The notes: a model not told the origin generated them from the letters alone. Shown: positions 24,971-34,286, counted from the stretch's first letter. The stretch: DNA of 64,000 nucleotides from Pseudomonadota bacterium (GCA_016705325.1 JADIYJ010000012.1:1-64000); one strand, 5' to 3'. Made by a program: numbers and translations.

Positions 24971-27241
24971 TTACTCGAGCAACGCAGGCTCATCCGCGCT
25001 GCGGCACTCGACCTTCAGCGCATCGTCCTCGCCGACGCTCACGAAGGCATGCCCGCCATGCTCCAGGCTGCCAAACAGCAGCTCTTCCGCGAGCGGCCGC
25101 TTGATGTGCTGCTGGATGATGCGGACCATCGGCCGGGCGCCCATCTTCGGGTCGTAGCCGCGCCTGGCGATCCAGCCGCGGGCGTCCTCGTCAATGTGCA
25201 GCTGCACGCCCTTCTGCTCGAGCTGCGCCTCGACTTCGACCAGCAGCTTGTCGACCACGCGCTGGATCGTCCGCTCGTCGAGCGGCCCGAACTGCACCAC
25301 GGCATCGAGCCGGTTGCGGAACTCCGGCGCGAACATCTTCCTGATCGCTTCCATGCCGTCGCTCGCATGGTCCTGCGTGACGAAGCCAACCGACGTGCGG
25401 CTCATGTCCGCGGCACCCGCGTTGGTCGTCATGACGATGACGACGTGGCGGAAGTCCGCCTTGCGGCCGTTGTTGTCGGTGAGCGTGCCGTGGTCCATGA
25501 CCTGCAGCAGCAGGTTGAACACGTCCGGGTGCGCCTTCTCGATCTCGTCGAGCAGCAGCACGCAGTGCGGGTGCTTGGTGATCGCTTCGGTCAGCAGGCC
25601 GCCCTGGTCGAAACCGACGTAACCCGGCGGCGCGCCGATCAGCCGCGAGACCGTGTGCCGCTCCATGTACTCGGACATGTCGAAGCGCACGAGTTCGACG
25701 CCGAGCGTCAGCGCGAGCTGTCGCGTCACTTCCGTCTTGCCGACGCCCGTCGGCCCGGCGAACAGGAACGAACCCACCGGCTTGCGCTGGTCGCCGAGGC
25801 CCGAGCGCGCCATCTTGATCGAAGACGACAGCGTGTCGATCGCCTTGTCCTGGCCGTAGATCACCAGCTTCAGGTTGCGCTCGAGGTTCTTCAGCACGTC
25901 GCGGTCGTTGCTCGACACGGTCTTCGGCGGGATGCGCGCGATGCGCGCGACGACGTCCTCGATCTGTTCGACCGTCACGAATTCGGCGCGCTGGTCGGCC
26001 GGCTTCAGCCGCTGTCGTGCGCCCGCCTCGTCGATCACGTCGATCGCCTTGTCGGGCAGGTGCCGGTCGTTGATGTGGCGGGCAGAAAGCTCCGCCGCCG
26101 CCTTCAGGGCCTCGTCGGCGTACTTGACGCCGTGGTGCTCCTCGAAGCGCGCGCGCAGGCCATGCAGGATCTCGATGGTTTCCGCGACCGTGGGCTCGAC
26201 CACGTCGATCTTCTGGAAGCGGCGCGTGAGCGCGTGGTCCTTCTCGAAGATGCCGCGGTACTCCTGATACGTGGTCGAACCGATGCAGCGCAGCTCGCCG
26301 TTCGCCAGCGCAGGCTTGATCAGGTTGGACGCGTCCATCACGCCACCCGAGGCGGCGCCCGCGCCGATCACGGTGTGGATCTCGTCGATGAACAGGATCG
26401 CGCCCGGCTGCTTCCTGATCTCGGCGAGCACGCCCTTCAGGCGCTTCTCGAAATCGCCGCGGTACTTGGTGCCGGCGATCAGCGAGCCCAGGTCGAGCGA
26501 GTAGACGGTGCTGCCCGCCAGCACGTCGGGCACCTTGCCCTCGACGATCATGCGCGCCAGTCCTTCCACCAGCGCGGTCTTGCCCACGCCGGCCTCGCCC
26601 ACGTACAGCGGGTTGTTCTTGCGGCGGCGGCAGAGGATTTCGACGGTGCGCTCGATTTCGAGCGCGCGGCCGATCAGCGGATCGATGCGGCCTTCCTGCG
26701 CGAGCTGGTTCAGGTTGGTCGCGTACTTCTCGAGCGCCGAGGCGCCTTCCGCGTCGCGCTCCGATTCGGTCTGCGCCGGCGCGTCCTCGGCCGGGCGCGG
26801 CGCGTCCTCGGACTTCGACAGACCGTGGGAGATGAAATTGACGACGTCGAGGCGCGAGATCTCCTGCAACCCGAGCAGGTAGGCCGCGTGCGAGTGCTTT
26901 TCACTGAAGATCGCGACCAGCACGTTGGCGACCGCGACTTCCTTCTTGCCGCTGGACTGGACGTGGAACACGGCCCGCTGCAGCACGCGCTGGAAACCAA
27001 GCGTAGGTTGCACCTCGCGGTCGTCGTCCTGCTTCAGGCGCGGGGTAGTCTGGTCGACGAAATCCTTGAGTTCGTTGCGCAGGCGCGTGGCGTCGGCGCC
27101 GCAGGCACGCAGGATTTCACGGACCTTGGGCGTGTCGATGATCGCCAGCAGCAGGTGCTCGACCGTCATGAATTCATGCCTGGCTTCCCGGGCGCCCTGG
27201 AAGGCCTCGTTCAGGCAGATCTCGAGTTCGCTGCTCAACAC
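24971..27241 (-). CDS. clpA: ClpAP unfoldase ClpA
   Basis: The 756-residue Hsp100 ATPase feeds proteins into ClpP. It has an N-terminal double Clp-N repeat (MTVEHLLLAIIDTPKVREIL), a first AAA+ module with Walker A GEAGVGKTAL, no long middle domain (so ClpA, not ClpB), and a second module with Walker A GPTGVGKTEV. The C-terminal D2-small domain (GVQLHIDEDARGWIARRGYD) is intact. It starts with GTG at 27241, just after clpS. Confidence 0.97.
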   Translation of the reverse strand: MLSSELEICLNEAFQGAREARHEFMTVEHLLLAIIDTPKVREILRACGADATRLRNELKDFVDQTTPRLKQDDDREVQPTLGFQRVLQRAVFHVQSSGKKEVAVANVLVAIFSEKHSHAAYLLGLQEISRLDVVNFISHGLSKSEDAPRPAEDAPAQTESERDAEGASALEKYATNLNQLAQEGRIDPLIGRALEIERTVEILCRRRKNNPLYVGEAGVGKTALVEGLARMIVEGKVPDVLAGSTVYSLDLGSLIAGTKYRGDFEKRLKGVLAEIRKQPGAILFIDEIHTVIGAGAASGGVMDASNLIKPALANGELRCIGSTTYQEYRGIFEKDHALTRRFQKIDVVEPTVAETIEILHGLRARFEEHHGVKYADEALKAAAELSARHINDRHLPDKAIDVIDEAGARQRLKPADQRAEFVTVEQIEDVVARIARIPPKTVSSNDRDVLKNLERNLKLVIYGQDKAIDTLSSSIKMARSGLGDQRKPVGSFLFAGPTGVGKTEVTRQLALTLGVELVRFDMSEYMERHTVSRLIGAPPGYVGFDQGGLLTEAITKHPHCVLLLDEIEKAHPDVFNLLLQVMDHGTLTDNNGRKADFRHVVIVMTTNAGAADMSRTSVGFVTQDHASDGMEAIRKMFAPEFRNRLDAVVQFGPLDERTIQRVVDKLLVEVEAQLEQKGVQLHIDEDARGWIARRGYDPKMGARPMVRIIQQHIKRPLAEELLFGSLEHGGHAFVSVGEDDALKVECRSADEPALLE

Positions 27242-27245
27242 GGGT

Positions 27246-27563
27246 TCAGGCCTCTTCCATGGTGCAGAGTAACGGGTGCTGGTGCTGCCGGGCGTAGGTG
27301 GTGACCTGCGCGACCTTGGTTTCCGCGATTTCGAAGGTGTACACGCCGCATACTCCCTTGCCCCTGGTGTGGACCTCCAGCATCACCCGCGTGGCCGTGG
27401 TGCGGTCCAACCCGAAAATGTGTTCGAGCACGTCCACCACGAATTCCATCGGGGTGTAGTCGTCGTTCAGGAGCACGACCTGGTAGAGGGGGGGCCGCCT
27501 GGTCTGCGGCCGGGCCTCCTCCACGATCAGACCATGGCCCTGCTGTGTATGTTCCTCGCTCAT
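27246..27563 (-). CDS. clpS: ClpA adaptor ClpS
   Basis: The 105-residue N-degron adaptor delivers substrates with Leu, Phe, Trp or Tyr N-termini to ClpA. ATG 27563 gives MSEEHTQQGHG and the core YQVVLLNDDYTPMEFVVDVL, with the substrate-pocket D and the H of MLEVHTRGKGV. It is followed by clpA four bases after its stop. The upstream in-frame extension to 27602 lies over the probable promoter and is not used. Confidence 0.96.
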   Translation of the reverse strand: MSEEHTQQGHGLIVEEARPQTRRPPLYQVVLLNDDYTPMEFVVDVLEHIFGLDRTTATRVMLEVHTRGKGVCGVYTFEIAETKVAQVTTYARQHQHPLLCTMEEA

Positions 27564-27589
27564 CGCCCGCCTGCAGCAACCGAAAGACC

Positions 27590-27618
27590 TATATAGGGCC
27601 ACCCCCCGTCCCTGACAA
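27590..27618 (-). promoter_or_regulatory. Candidate sigma70 promoter for clpS-clpA
   Basis: Reading the minus strand, TTGTCA (27618-27613) and TATATA (27595-27590) are separated by 17 bases, with the ATG about 27 bases further on. Both elements are good matches and the position is right for clpS. Confidence 0.55.
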
Positions 27619-27696
27619 GCAGCGGGGCTGACTTCGTGAGGTCGCTACCAGACTGCCGAAAACGAGAGGTGGTCATCCGTCTGGCACGCAACTGCC

Positions 27697-27726
27697 TTGA
27701 GAGCCTGTCGTCCAAGTCCGTATGAT
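27697..27726 (+). promoter_or_regulatory. Candidate sigma70 promoter for the gsp operon
   Basis: TTGAGA at 27697-27702 and TATGAT at 27721-27726 are separated by 18 bases, 50 bases before the gspC ATG. This is a strong-looking promoter back to back with the clpS promoter. Confidence 0.5.
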
Positions 27727-27776
27727 GCCGTATCCCGTGGAACGGCCTTGCCGGACGGCCACTTACCAGAGACCTG

Positions 27777-28760
27777 ATGCAACTGCCCCTGAGCGTGAAT
27801 GAGCGTTTTGGCCGGATCGCCTCGGTCGCCCAGGGCGCCCGGGCCGATGGGTGGCAGAAGCTCCTGCCGCTGGCCGTTTCCGCCTTGCTGGTCGTCCTGC
27901 TCGCCTGGCAGCTGGTGCAGCTTACATGGACCCTGCTCGGGGCCCGCAGCGGCGTTGCACCCACGACGAATGCTGCCGCCGTCATCGCGCCGCCCCCGGC
28001 CCGTACCGTGGACGTGGGCGCGATCGTCAACGCGCACCTGTTCGGCGAAGCCAATGCTCCCACCGCGGGCTCGACCGACCCGAATGCCGTGGCCGCCTCG
28101 CAGATGCCCCTGGTGCTGGTCGGCACGATCGCCAACACCGATCCCACGCTCGGGTACGCCATCATCGGCGAAAACGCGACGGCGGCGAAGGTGTACGCGG
28201 TCGGCAAGACGATTACGGGCGGCACCAAGCTCCATTCGGTTTTCCCGGACCGGGCTATCCTCGACCGGGGCGGCAGACTCGAGGCCCTGATGCTGCCCAA
28301 GAAGTTCCAGGGCGGCGGCATGTCCGCCGGGACGCAGGCCAGCGCCGGCCAGGCCGACCCGATGCTCGGCGACCGGCTGCGGCAGCTGGCGACGTCCAAC
28401 CCGGCGGCCATTACGGACATCCTGCGTCCGCAGCCCGTCTTTGCGAACGGCCAGCAGCGCGGTTACCGGATCTACCCGGGCCGCAATCGCAGCCAGTTCA
28501 ACCGGCTCGGACTGCTGCCCGGCGACCTCGTTACGGCCATCAACGGCACGCCGCTCGACGACGCCTCGCGCGGCATGGACATCCTGCAGACCATGAACAC
28601 CGCCTCGGCGGTCACCATGACCGTCGAACGCAACGGCGAAACGGTCCAGGTCAACGTGAACAATGCCCAGATCGCCGCCGACGCGGCGGCGGCGGCGGCC
28701 CTGCCGGAGGCGATTCCGGTCAATGAAGTGCCGGACAAGTCCGGCAGTTCGGCGGAGTGA
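27777..28760 (+). CDS. gspC: Type II secretion protein GspC
   Basis: The 327-residue inner-membrane protein links the type II secretion platform to the secretin. It has a short cytosolic N-terminus, one membrane helix (LLPLAVSALLVVLLAWQLV, about 36-54), the periplasmic homology region (VDVGAIVNAHLFGEAN, MPLVLVGTIANTDPTLGYAI), and a C-terminal PDZ domain (NRLGLLPGDLVTAINGTPL). Next to gspD the assignment is firm. It is first in the gspCDEF run. Confidence 0.93.
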   Translation: MQLPLSVNERFGRIASVAQGARADGWQKLLPLAVSALLVVLLAWQLVQLTWTLLGARSGVAPTTNAAAVIAPPPARTVDVGAIVNAHLFGEANAPTAGSTDPNAVAASQMPLVLVGTIANTDPTLGYAIIGENATAAKVYAVGKTITGGTKLHSVFPDRAILDRGGRLEALMLPKKFQGGGMSAGTQASAGQADPMLGDRLRQLATSNPAAITDILRPQPVFANGQQRGYRIYPGRNRSQFNRLGLLPGDLVTAINGTPLDDASRGMDILQTMNTASAVTMTVERNGETVQVNVNNAQIAADAAAAAALPEAIPVNEVPDKSGSSAE

Positions 28761-28762
28761 CG

Positions 28763-30970
28763 ATGACGCACAAGCTGTTCCAACGATCCACGCGGCTGGC
28801 CGCCATCGGCCTCGCGCTGTTGCTGACGGTGGGAACCGTCCCCACGCCTGCCGCGGCGCAGGCGCAAGGCTCGATCACGCCCAACTACAAGGACGCCGAT
28901 CTCTCGCAGATCATCGAGGCGGTCAGTGCCGTGACCGGCAAGAACTTCATCGTCGATCCGCGCGTCAAGGCGCAGGTGACGATGCTGTCGTCCACGCCGA
29001 TGACGCCGAACGCGTTCTACGAGGCGTTCCTCTCGATCCTGCAGGTGCACGGCTTCGTCGCGGTGCCCTCGGGCGACACGATCAAGATCATCCCCGACGC
29101 CAACGCGCGGCAGGTGCCGGCCAACGACCTGCCCGGTCGCGTCAGCTCGACGTCCGACGAGATCGTCACGCAGGTGGTCGCGGTCAAGAACGTGAGCGCA
29201 GCGCAACTGGTGCCGATCCTGCGCCCGCTGATCCCGCAGTACGGCCACCTTGCGGCCTACCCGGCCTCCAACATGCTGATCATCTCGGACCGCGCGTCGA
29301 ACGTGAACCGGATCGTGCGCATCATCCAGCGCATCGACCAGCAGGGTGACGAGGCGGTGGACGTCGTCCAGCTGCAGCACGCAGGCGCGGCGGAGGTCGT
29401 GCGCATCATCAACAGCCTGTACACGGGCGCCGGGGCCGCGGGCGAAGGCGCCGGCATGCCGCAGGTCAAGATCATCGCCGACGAGCGCACCAACAGCGTG
29501 CTGATCAGCGGCGAAGCGTCGCAGCGCCTGCGCCTGAAGACGCTGGTCGCACACCTCGACACGCCGCTGCAGTCGGGCGGCGACACGCAGGTGCGTTACC
29601 TCAAGTATGCCGATGCCGAGAAGCTCTCGCAGAAGCTGCGCGAACAGATCCAGGGCATTGCCGCCGCGGCGATGCCGGCGGGTGCGGCAGGAGGTGGCGC
29701 GGCCGCGCCGACCCTGTCCAGCAGCGGCGGCGACAAGAGCGTCGCCATCTGGGCCGAGCCGCAGACGAATGCGCTGGTCGTCACGGCGCCGCCGAAGGTC
29801 ATGCGCTCGATCATGGCCATCGTCGATCGCCTCGACATCCGCCGCGCGCAGGTGCTGGTGGAAGCGATCCTCGTCGAAATGTCGGCCGACAAGGCGATGG
29901 ACCTCGGCGTGAACTGGTTGATTGCCGAAACCGACTCCAACGGCAACTCGCTGCCGGCGGGAGGCTTCGTCCAGCCCGTGGACGGCACCGGCATCGGCCA
30001 GATCATCCAGGGCGTGCTGAAACCCGAGGCCATCGCCGGCCTGCCGAGCGGCCTGACGATGGGCCTCGGCCAGATCGTCACGGGCGGCACCAGCTGGGCG
30101 GCGCTGATCCGCGCCGTGGGCGGCATAGGCAACACGAACATCATTGCGACACCCTCGATCGTCACGCTCGACAATGAAGAGGCCGAGATCAAGATCGCGC
30201 AGGAAGTGCCGTTCGTCACCGGCCAGTACACGAACCAGGGCGTCCCCGGCACCGGCGGAGTCGTCAACCCGTTCCAGACCATCCAGCGCGAGGAAGTCGG
30301 CAACATCCTCAAGATCACGCCGCAGATCAACGAAGGCAGCTCCGTGCTGCTCAAGATCTCGCAGGAGGCCTCGAGCATCGCGGCGAGTTCGCAGCAGGTC
30401 AGCACCAACGACCTGATCACGAACAAGCGCACGATCACGACCAACGTCATGGTCGAGGATGGCGGCATCATCGTGCTCGGCGGCCTCATTTCCGACGAAG
30501 TGCGCGAGAGCAAGTCGCAGGTGCCGTTCCTGGGCTCGATCCCGCTCATCGGCGAGCTGTTCAAGACGCGCAGCGTCGACAAGGTGAAGACCAACCTGAT
30601 GGTGTTCATCCGTCCGCGCATCCTGCGCGACGGCACCGATGCCGCCATCGAGAGCAACGCCAAGTACAACTACATCCGCAAGCAGCAGGTCGATCGCAAC
30701 GACGGTCGCGTGCCGCTGATGCCGGGCGAGCGCCAGCCGACGCTGCCGCCGCTCGAACAGCTGGTGCCGCCGGAGCTGTTGAATCCTGCCCGCCAGGCCG
30801 TCGCGCCCACCGCCACCCCGGCCGAACGCATGCAAGGTTCGAGTTCGGGCACGTCCGCAAGCGATCCGACCACGGGCATGACCGAACCGGTGGCGCCAAC
30901 CGCACCGTTCGGCGTGCCCTCGACCGCACCACTGCCCCCACCGCAACCGCCTCCCGGAACCAATCCGTGA
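28763..30970 (+). CDS. gspD: Type II secretion secretin GspD
   Basis: This outer-membrane secretin pore has 735 residues from ATG 28763; a GTG at 28757, overlapping the gspC stop, is also possible. A signal peptide (about 1-33) is followed by N0 (SITPNYKDADLSQIIEAVSA), N1-N3 repeats (VVAVKNVSAAQLVPILRPL, VVQLQHAGAAEVVRIINSL), and the beta-barrel region with EVPFVTGQYTN and GGLISDEVRESKSQVPFLG. A proline-rich C-terminal tail (about 640-735) replaces a defined S-domain and may be unstructured. Confidence 0.96.
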   Translation: MTHKLFQRSTRLAAIGLALLLTVGTVPTPAAAQAQGSITPNYKDADLSQIIEAVSAVTGKNFIVDPRVKAQVTMLSSTPMTPNAFYEAFLSILQVHGFVAVPSGDTIKIIPDANARQVPANDLPGRVSSTSDEIVTQVVAVKNVSAAQLVPILRPLIPQYGHLAAYPASNMLIISDRASNVNRIVRIIQRIDQQGDEAVDVVQLQHAGAAEVVRIINSLYTGAGAAGEGAGMPQVKIIADERTNSVLISGEASQRLRLKTLVAHLDTPLQSGGDTQVRYLKYADAEKLSQKLREQIQGIAAAAMPAGAAGGGAAAPTLSSSGGDKSVAIWAEPQTNALVVTAPPKVMRSIMAIVDRLDIRRAQVLVEAILVEMSADKAMDLGVNWLIAETDSNGNSLPAGGFVQPVDGTGIGQIIQGVLKPEAIAGLPSGLTMGLGQIVTGGTSWAALIRAVGGIGNTNIIATPSIVTLDNEEAEIKIAQEVPFVTGQYTNQGVPGTGGVVNPFQTIQREEVGNILKITPQINEGSSVLLKISQEASSIAASSQQVSTNDLITNKRTITTNVMVEDGGIIVLGGLISDEVRESKSQVPFLGSIPLIGELFKTRSVDKVKTNLMVFIRPRILRDGTDAAIESNAKYNYIRKQQVDRNDGRVPLMPGERQPTLPPLEQLVPPELLNPARQAVAPTATPAERMQGSSSGTSASDPTTGMTEPVAPTAPFGVPSTAPLPPPQPPPGTNP

Positions 30971-32490
30971 GCACTACGGCCACCGACGAAGCGATCCTGG
31001 CTGCGGCTGGCAGGGTCACCGATCCCGTCCGCCCGCTGCCGTTCGCTTTCGCCAAGCGTCATGGCGTGATGGTCCGCGACCTTGCGGAGGACAGCGCCGA
31101 CGTGGTCGTGCGCGACGGTGCCTCGCCGCTCGCGCTGGCCGAAGTGCGGCGGCACCTGCGCCGGCCGCTCAAACTCGAACGCGTCAACGTCGAGCGCTTC
31201 GACCTGCTGCTGCGCGAAGCCTACGAGGCCGGGTCAGGCACGACGATGGACGCGATGGGCGGGCTCGACGAGGAAACCGACCTCGCCAACCTCGCCCAGG
31301 ACATCCCCGAACAGTCCGACCTGCTCGAGAGCGAGGATGAGGCCCCGGTCATCCGCCTGATCAACGCGCTGCTCACGCAGGCGGTGAAGGAGAACGCGTC
31401 CGACATCCACGTCGAACCGTTCGAGAACCGGCTCGTGGTCCGCTTCCGCATCGACGGCGTGCTGCGGGAAGTGCTGCAGACCAAGCGCGCGGTCGCGCCG
31501 CTGATCGTCTCGCGCATCAAGGTCATGTCGCGGCTCGACATCGCCGAAAAGCGCCTGCCGCAGGATGGCCGCATCTCGCTGCGCATCGCCGGTCGCGCGG
31601 TGGACGTCCGTGTCTCGACCATTCCCGCGGGACATGGCGAGCGCGTCGTGCTGCGCCTGCTCGACAAGCAGGCCGGGCGACTCGACCTCAACTCGCTCGG
31701 CATGGACACCATCACCCAGAACCACATCGACGAGCTGATCCACAAGCCGAACGGCATCCTGCTGGTCACCGGCCCCACCGGCTCGGGCAAGACCACCACG
31801 CTGTACGCCGCGCTCGACCGCATCAACGACCGCACGCGCAACATCATGACGGTCGAGGACCCGATCGAGTATTACATCGACGGCATCGGCCAGACGCAGG
31901 TCAACACCCGCGTCGAGATGACGTTTGCGCGCGGCCTGCGCGCGATCCTGCGCCAGGACCCGGACGTCGTGATGGTGGGTGAAATCCGCGACCTCGAGAC
32001 CGCGCAGATCGCGGTGCAGTCGAGCTTGACCGGCCATCTCGTGCTGTCGACGCTGCACACGAACACTGCCGTCGGCGCCGTCACGCGACTGCGTGACATG
32101 GGCATCGAGCCGTTCCTGCTGGCCTCGTCCATCGTCGGCGTGCTGGCGCAGCGCCTCGTGCGCGTGCTGAACCCGGCGACGCGCGAAGCGTATACCGCCG
32201 GCGAGTACGAGCGCCGCCTGCTGAACCTGCCGGACGACGCGCCCTCGCCCACGCTGTACCGCCCGAATCCGCGCGACCCCAGCGGCGGTTACCGCGGCCG
32301 CACCGGCATCTACGAACTTGTGATCGTCGACGAACACCTGCGCGCGATGATCCACGACGGCGCCTCGGAAATCGAACTCGAGCGCTATGCCCGCATGCGA
32401 ACGCCCGGCATCCGCGACGACGGACGCGCCAAGGTGCTCGCCGGCGTGACCACGATCGAGGAAGTCCTCAAAGTCACGCGCGAGGACTGA
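30967..32490 (+). CDS. gspE: Type II secretion ATPase GspE, lacking the tetracysteine motif
   Basis: The 507-residue hexameric ATPase powers pseudopilus assembly. It has an N1E-like domain (LPFAFAKRHGVMVRDLAEDS), Walker A GPTGSGKTTT near residues 269-278, the Asp box (VEDPIEYYIDGIGQTQVN), Walker B (RQDPDVVMVGEIRDLETA) and the His box. The usual zinc-binding CxxC...CxxC near the C-terminus is replaced by NPAT (from residue 402) and NPRD (from residue 434), although the surrounding sequence is well conserved. GTG overlaps the gspD stop by four bases. Confidence 0.95.
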   Translation: MSTTATDEAILAAAGRVTDPVRPLPFAFAKRHGVMVRDLAEDSADVVVRDGASPLALAEVRRHLRRPLKLERVNVERFDLLLREAYEAGSGTTMDAMGGLDEETDLANLAQDIPEQSDLLESEDEAPVIRLINALLTQAVKENASDIHVEPFENRLVVRFRIDGVLREVLQTKRAVAPLIVSRIKVMSRLDIAEKRLPQDGRISLRIAGRAVDVRVSTIPAGHGERVVLRLLDKQAGRLDLNSLGMDTITQNHIDELIHKPNGILLVTGPTGSGKTTTLYAALDRINDRTRNIMTVEDPIEYYIDGIGQTQVNTRVEMTFARGLRAILRQDPDVVMVGEIRDLETAQIAVQSSLTGHLVLSTLHTNTAVGAVTRLRDMGIEPFLLASSIVGVLAQRLVRVLNPATREAYTAGEYERRLLNLPDDAPSPTLYRPNPRDPSGGYRGRTGIYELVIVDEHLRAMIHDGASEIELERYARMRTPGIRDDGRAKVLAGVTTIEEVLKVTRED

Positions 32491-32499
32491 CGGCGCACC

Positions 32500-33740
32500 A
32501 TGGCGGCTTTCCTCTACGTTGCGGTCGACGCGGGTGGCCGGGAGCGCAAGGGCGTTCTCGAAGGCGACACCGCGCGCCAGGTGCGGCAGTTGCTGCGCGA
32601 GCAGGCGCTGTTGCCGGTCTCGGTCACCGAGGTGGTCGGCGAGCAGAAGCAGGCCGCCGCCGCAGGCGGTGGTACTGCCCGCCGGTTCGCGTTCAGGTTT
32701 CAGCGCGGGTTGAGCGCAGCGGACCTGTCCCTGGTCACGCGCCAGCTGGCGACACTGGTCAAGTCTCGCTGCCGCTCGAGGAAGCGCTGCTCGCTGTCTC
32801 GCAGCAGACGGACAAGCCGAAGGTGCGCAACACGCTGCTCGGCGTGCGCTCGAAGGTCATGGAGGGTTACACCCTCGCCGACAGCCTCGGTGAATTTCCG
32901 AACAGTTTCCCGGAACTCTACCGCGCGACCGTCGCGGCCAGCGAGCAATCGGGCCACCTCGATGCAGTCCTCGAACGGCTCGCCGATTACACGGAGAATC
33001 GCGAGGAGCTGCGCAGCCGCACGCTGGGTGCCCTGCTCTACCCGGTGATGCTGTTCGTGGTGTGCGTCGCGATCGTGTTCTTCCTGCTGGTCGCGGTCGT
33101 GCCGAAGGTCGTTGAGGTCTTCCGCAACAGCGAGGCTGAACTGCCGCTGCTGACGCAGGCGCTGATCGCGGGCAGCGACTTCCTGCGCGCCTACGGGCTG
33201 TTCCTGATCACCGGCATCGGCCTGGGCCTGTGGCTGTTCTCGCGCTGGCTGCGCGTCGAGTCCAACCGCCGTCACTGGCACGAGCTGCTGCTGCGCCTGC
33301 CGCTGATCGGCAAGATCGTGCGCGGCTCGAACACGGCGCGGTTTGCACGCACGCTGAGCACGCTCACCGCCAGCACCGTGCCGGTGCTCGAGGCGCTGCG
33401 CATTTCAGGCGAGGTCGTCACCAACCTGCCCATGAAGGCGGCGGTGGCGGATGCCGCGATCCGCGTGCGCGAAGGCGCGCCCATCGGCAAGTCGCTTGGC
33501 CAGAGCCGGCTGTTTCCGCCGATGATGATCCACCTGATCTCGAGCGGCGAGTCGAGCGGCGAACTCGACACACTGCTCGAGCGTGCGGCGCATCACCAGG
33601 AGCGCGAGCTCGACTCGCTGCTGCAGGCGCTGGTCGGCCTGCTCGGTCCGCTGATGATCCTGGTGATGGGCGGGCTCGTGCTCGTCATCGTGCTCGCGAT
33701 GCTGTTGCCGATCTTCGAGCTGAACCAGCTGGTCAAGTAA
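32500..33740 (+). CDS. gspF: Type II secretion platform protein GspF, frameshifted
   Basis: Residues about 1-88 (MAAFLYVAVDAGGRERKGVL to VTRQLATLVKS) are in one frame. The remainder (LPLEEALLAVSQQTDKPKVR to the C-terminus LLPIFELNQLVK) is in the next, with the break at 32764-32766. Adding one base restores a normal GspF of about 413 residues with three membrane helices. Everything else is conserved, so a missing base in the assembly is likelier than a dead gene. The polytopic protein anchors GspE and the pseudopilus. No gspG follows. Confidence 0.88.
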
Positions 33741-33829
33741 CTCCTGCCTCTCGCGCGTCAGTGCTGACGGCACGAGTTGGTGCCAGCGGCTCACGTCGCA
33801 GCAGGTCCGGACTTTCTCCGCGCTCCGAA

Positions 33830-33886
33830 GTCTCCCGCGCATCGCAAACGAACAAGTTCGTTTGCGGCGAACCTGCTCGAGCGGGG
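33830..33886 (+). repeat. Fixed-flank hairpin, copy 1, 3' of gspF
   Basis: A perfect stem of CGCAAACGAAC and GTTCGTTTGCG with an AA centre (33843-33866) is flanked by GTCTCCCGCGCAT and GCGAACCTGCTCGAGCGGGG. The flanks recur at 34167-34232 on the opposite strand, around a different stem. It reads in the sense direction of gspF, about 90 bases after the stop. Confidence 0.7.
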
Positions 33887-34058
33887 CGGCGTCCGTCAGC
33901 GCAGAGCGCGAGGCCGCAGGGCCGCTGGCTACTGCGTCGAGTCGGCGGCGTCCGCACGGGCGCGGACACGGGGCCGATGACAACCGCGGCCGCAGGCTGG
34001 ACGACGCGGGCGAGATGGCGACATCAGCGAGGACTGGCAGGACGCCAACCGAGCGCTG

Positions 34059-34264
34059 GAGCCAGTTCCGGTCTTCCTGCGCGCCCCGTGTCGAGCGCCG
34101 CAGCTCGAGCGTTGGTGTGAGGCGGCCACACCCCATCCGACCAGCCGCTGGCACCATCGCCGAACACCCGCTCGAGCAAGGATCGCCGTGAATCGTGCGG
34201 GTCCTCCGCGCGATTCACGATGCGCGGGAGACCCCGGGGCGCGAAGGAAGGCCGGAACTGGCTC
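34059..34264. repeat. 29-base inverted repeat with 148-base interior
   Basis: Arms at 34059-34087 and 34236-34264 match at 27 of 29 positions (GAGCCAGTTCCGG...CGCGCCCC). The interior contains the copy 2 fixed-flank hairpin. No target-site duplication is obvious at the ends. The arm motif CCAGTTCCGG also occurs at 45718 in the ffh 3' region. It could be a small non-autonomous element or an extended RNA structure after the transporter gene. Confidence 0.5.
34167..34232 (-). repeat. Fixed-flank hairpin, copy 2, 3' of QPTR
   Basis: On the minus strand GTCTCCCGCGCAT is followed by a stem CGTGAATCG/CGATTCACG with an inner GCGG/CCGC helix (34187-34219), then GCGATCCTTGCTCGAGCGGG. The flanks match copy 1 almost exactly while the stem sequence is different. 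It reads in the sense direction of the transporter gene, 54 bases after its stop. Confidence 0.7.
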
Positions 34265-34286
34265 ACCGTGCGGGACGGGCGACGTA

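Larger units (their letters stand above)
33741..34286. other. Convergent gspF/QPTR spacer without genes
   Basis: The 546-base spacer has no supportable gene and none of the expected gspG-M genes. It holds two related fixed-flank hairpins in opposite orientations and a 29-base inverted repeat 148 bases apart. A GGTGCCAGCGGCT motif occurs near 33779 on the plus strand and near 34155 on the minus strand. Confidence 0.65.

Noticed and set aside
28472..30946. Long open frame of about 820 codons on the minus strand opposite gspD
   Set aside because: It is a GC-rich shadow of gspD with low-complexity Arg/His/Asp composition and no family features.
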